The notes under the pieces were generated by a model. That model was not told the DNA's origin. It saw nothing but the letters and a program-made list of their open reading frames with translations, and ran no database searches. A DNA stretch of 64,000 nucleotides. Origin: Vibrio sp. B1FLJ16. GTDB lineage: Bacteria > Pseudomonadota > Gammaproteobacteria > Enterobacterales > Vibrionaceae. The DNA lies in NCBI RefSeq assembly GCF_905175385.1, contig NZ_HG992750.1, positions 62,001-126,000 of the forward strand, written 5' to 3'. The position numbers and the translations under genes are program-made. Below are positions 63,073-64,000 of the stretch, piece by piece; the stretch's first letter is position 1, and every line of letters starts with the position of its first letter.

Positions 63073-64000
63073 ATGCTTAATTCTGTAACAGCGAAGTCAG
63101 TGATCGATCATGCTCTATTTTTAGGAGCTGATTTCGCTGAGTTATTCGTTGAACATCATCAAACTAACACCGTCCAGATCGCTTCTGGTGAGGTGGACAA
63201 GGTGAATTCAGGTATCGATTTTGGTATCGGGATTCGCCTCTTTTTCGGCCATAAAGTGCTTTATGGCTACACCAACAGCACAGACGAAGCGGAACTTAAA
63301 CGCGTCACGTCATTGCTCGCTGCGAAAGATAAACGTGAGCAAATTGCATCAGCGGGTGCGCTTAATTTGAATCGCTACCCAGTTCAGCACAGTAGCCGCT
63401 TGCCTCTCAGCCAAGACGCTAATCTGGATTCTAAAATCGCGTTCTTGTTGAAAGTTGACCAAGCTGCGCGCGCAGAAAGTGAGTATATCAGCCAGTTTAT
63501 CGGTAGTGTGCTTCAAAGAGAACAACAGGTAACTATTTTCAATTCAGAAGGCTTACATGTTGACGATACACGTCACTATGTTCGCGTTGCCGGTAACACC
63601 GTTGCGCAAAAAGGCAATGAACAATCTTCAGGAATGGAAGGTCCGGGCGCTCTAGCTGGCTGGGAGTTCAGTGAACAGCTGGATGCTAAAGAGCTAGGTC
63701 AGACTATCGCACAACAAGCTTTGGTTAAGCTTGGCGCGGATGCGTGTCCATCAGGTGAAATGCCAGTGGTAATTGGTAATGGCTTTGGTGGCGTTATCTT
63801 CCATGAAGCGTGCGGTCACTTGCTCGAAACCACATCGGTTGCGAAGAAAGCATCCGTATTCCACGACAAAATGGGCGAAATGATTGCTCATAGCGCGGTG
63901 AATGCGGTCGATGATGGCACCATGACAAATGAGTGGGGTTCAATCCATATTGATGATGAAGGTATGCCGACTCAGCGTACTCAACTAATTAAAGACGGTA
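63073..64000 (+). CDS. tldD: TldD-family metalloprotease (3' end outside window)
   Basis: 309 codons are visible and the frame is open at the right edge. The zinc motif is in FHEACGHLLE (HExxxH), the TldD hallmark, which PmbA/TldE lacks. The start is set by AAGGAGAC before 63073; the in-frame ATG at 63007 has no ribosome site. TldD works with PmbA in maturation of peptides such as microcins and in proteolysis of unfolded peptides. Confidence 0.9.
   Translation, partial: MLNSVTAKSVIDHALFLGADFAELFVEHHQTNTVQIASGEVDKVNSGIDFGIGIRLFFGHKVLYGYTNSTDEAELKRVTSLLAAKDKREQIASAGALNLNRYPVQHSSRLPLSQDANLDSKIAFLLKVDQAARAESEYISQFIGSVLQREQQVTIFNSEGLHVDDTRHYVRVAGNTVAQKGNEQSSGMEGPGALAGWEFSEQLDAKELGQTIAQQALVKLGADACPSGEMPVVIGNGFGGVIFHEACGHLLETTSVAKKASVFHDKMGEMIAHSAVNAVDDGTMTNEWGSIHIDDEGMPTQRTQLIKDG

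Overview
The window reads as a chromosomal segment of a marine Vibrio (Gammaproteobacteria). The protein set is typical of that genus: OmpW, a ViuB-type siderophore reductase, a chitin-active AA10 monooxygenase, a thiXYZ-tenA thiamine salvage operon, a TorYZ-like respiratory pair and a CZB chemoreceptor. Vibrio-style palindromic intergenic repeats are also present. The species assignment is inference. I see no tRNA, rRNA, CRISPR array, prophage or transposase.

Layout. 1-5.6 kb: the end of a sugar ABC-transporter operon (permease, GH1 beta-glucosidase, MalK-type ATPase), its LacI-family regulator, whose DNA-binding head is reachable only by a frameshift in an A8-C-A8 tract, and a MATE exporter. 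5.7-10 kb: an RluA-type pseudouridine synthase, a HAD phosphatase and a membrane diguanylate cyclase overlapping a small exported protein. 10.3-12.7 kb: a palindromic repeat and the glutathione-dependent formaldehyde detoxification pair. 13-35 kb: the core of the window, a pectin/oligogalacturonide utilisation island. It holds kduI, a TRAP transporter, an IclR regulator, KdgR, kduD, a YgjV-like protein, kdgF (frameshifted in an A8 run), an RpiB/LacA-type isomerase resembling DhuI, an acetylesterase-like hydrolase, kdgK, eda, two sodium-solute symporters, a KdgM porin and oligogalacturonate lyase. Seven KdgR-box-like palindromes lie upstream of the transcription units, so the island looks like one regulon. 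An unrelated hydrolase, a LysR regulator and an exonuclease/DUF294 pair sit inside it.

35-43 kb: housekeeping and accessory genes (siderophore reductase with a Fur-box-like site, LysE exporter with divergent Lrp regulator, chitin LPMO, OmpW, Rof, macrodomain and VOC proteins, soluble CZB chemoreceptor). 43-48 kb: an OmpA-type outer-membrane protein followed by a roughly 1200-residue lipoprotein made of about ten BIG2-like Ig repeats. 48-53 kb: a DUF924 protein, an M3 peptidase, small proteins and more copies of the palindromic repeat. 53-57 kb: a pentahaem cytochrome and a TAT-exported molybdoenzyme. 57-62.7 kb: a thi salvage operon behind a TPP riboswitch. The right edge cuts a TldD-family gene.

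How it works together: KdgM would admit oligogalacturonides through the outer membrane. TRAP and symporter systems would import oligomers or monomers. Ogl, KdgF, KduI/DhuI and KduD would convert them to 2-keto-3-deoxygluconate, and KdgK and Eda would deliver pyruvate and glyceraldehyde-3-phosphate. KdgR would release the operators when a pathway intermediate accumulates. Function assignments rest on family resemblance read from the translated sequence; no searches were run.
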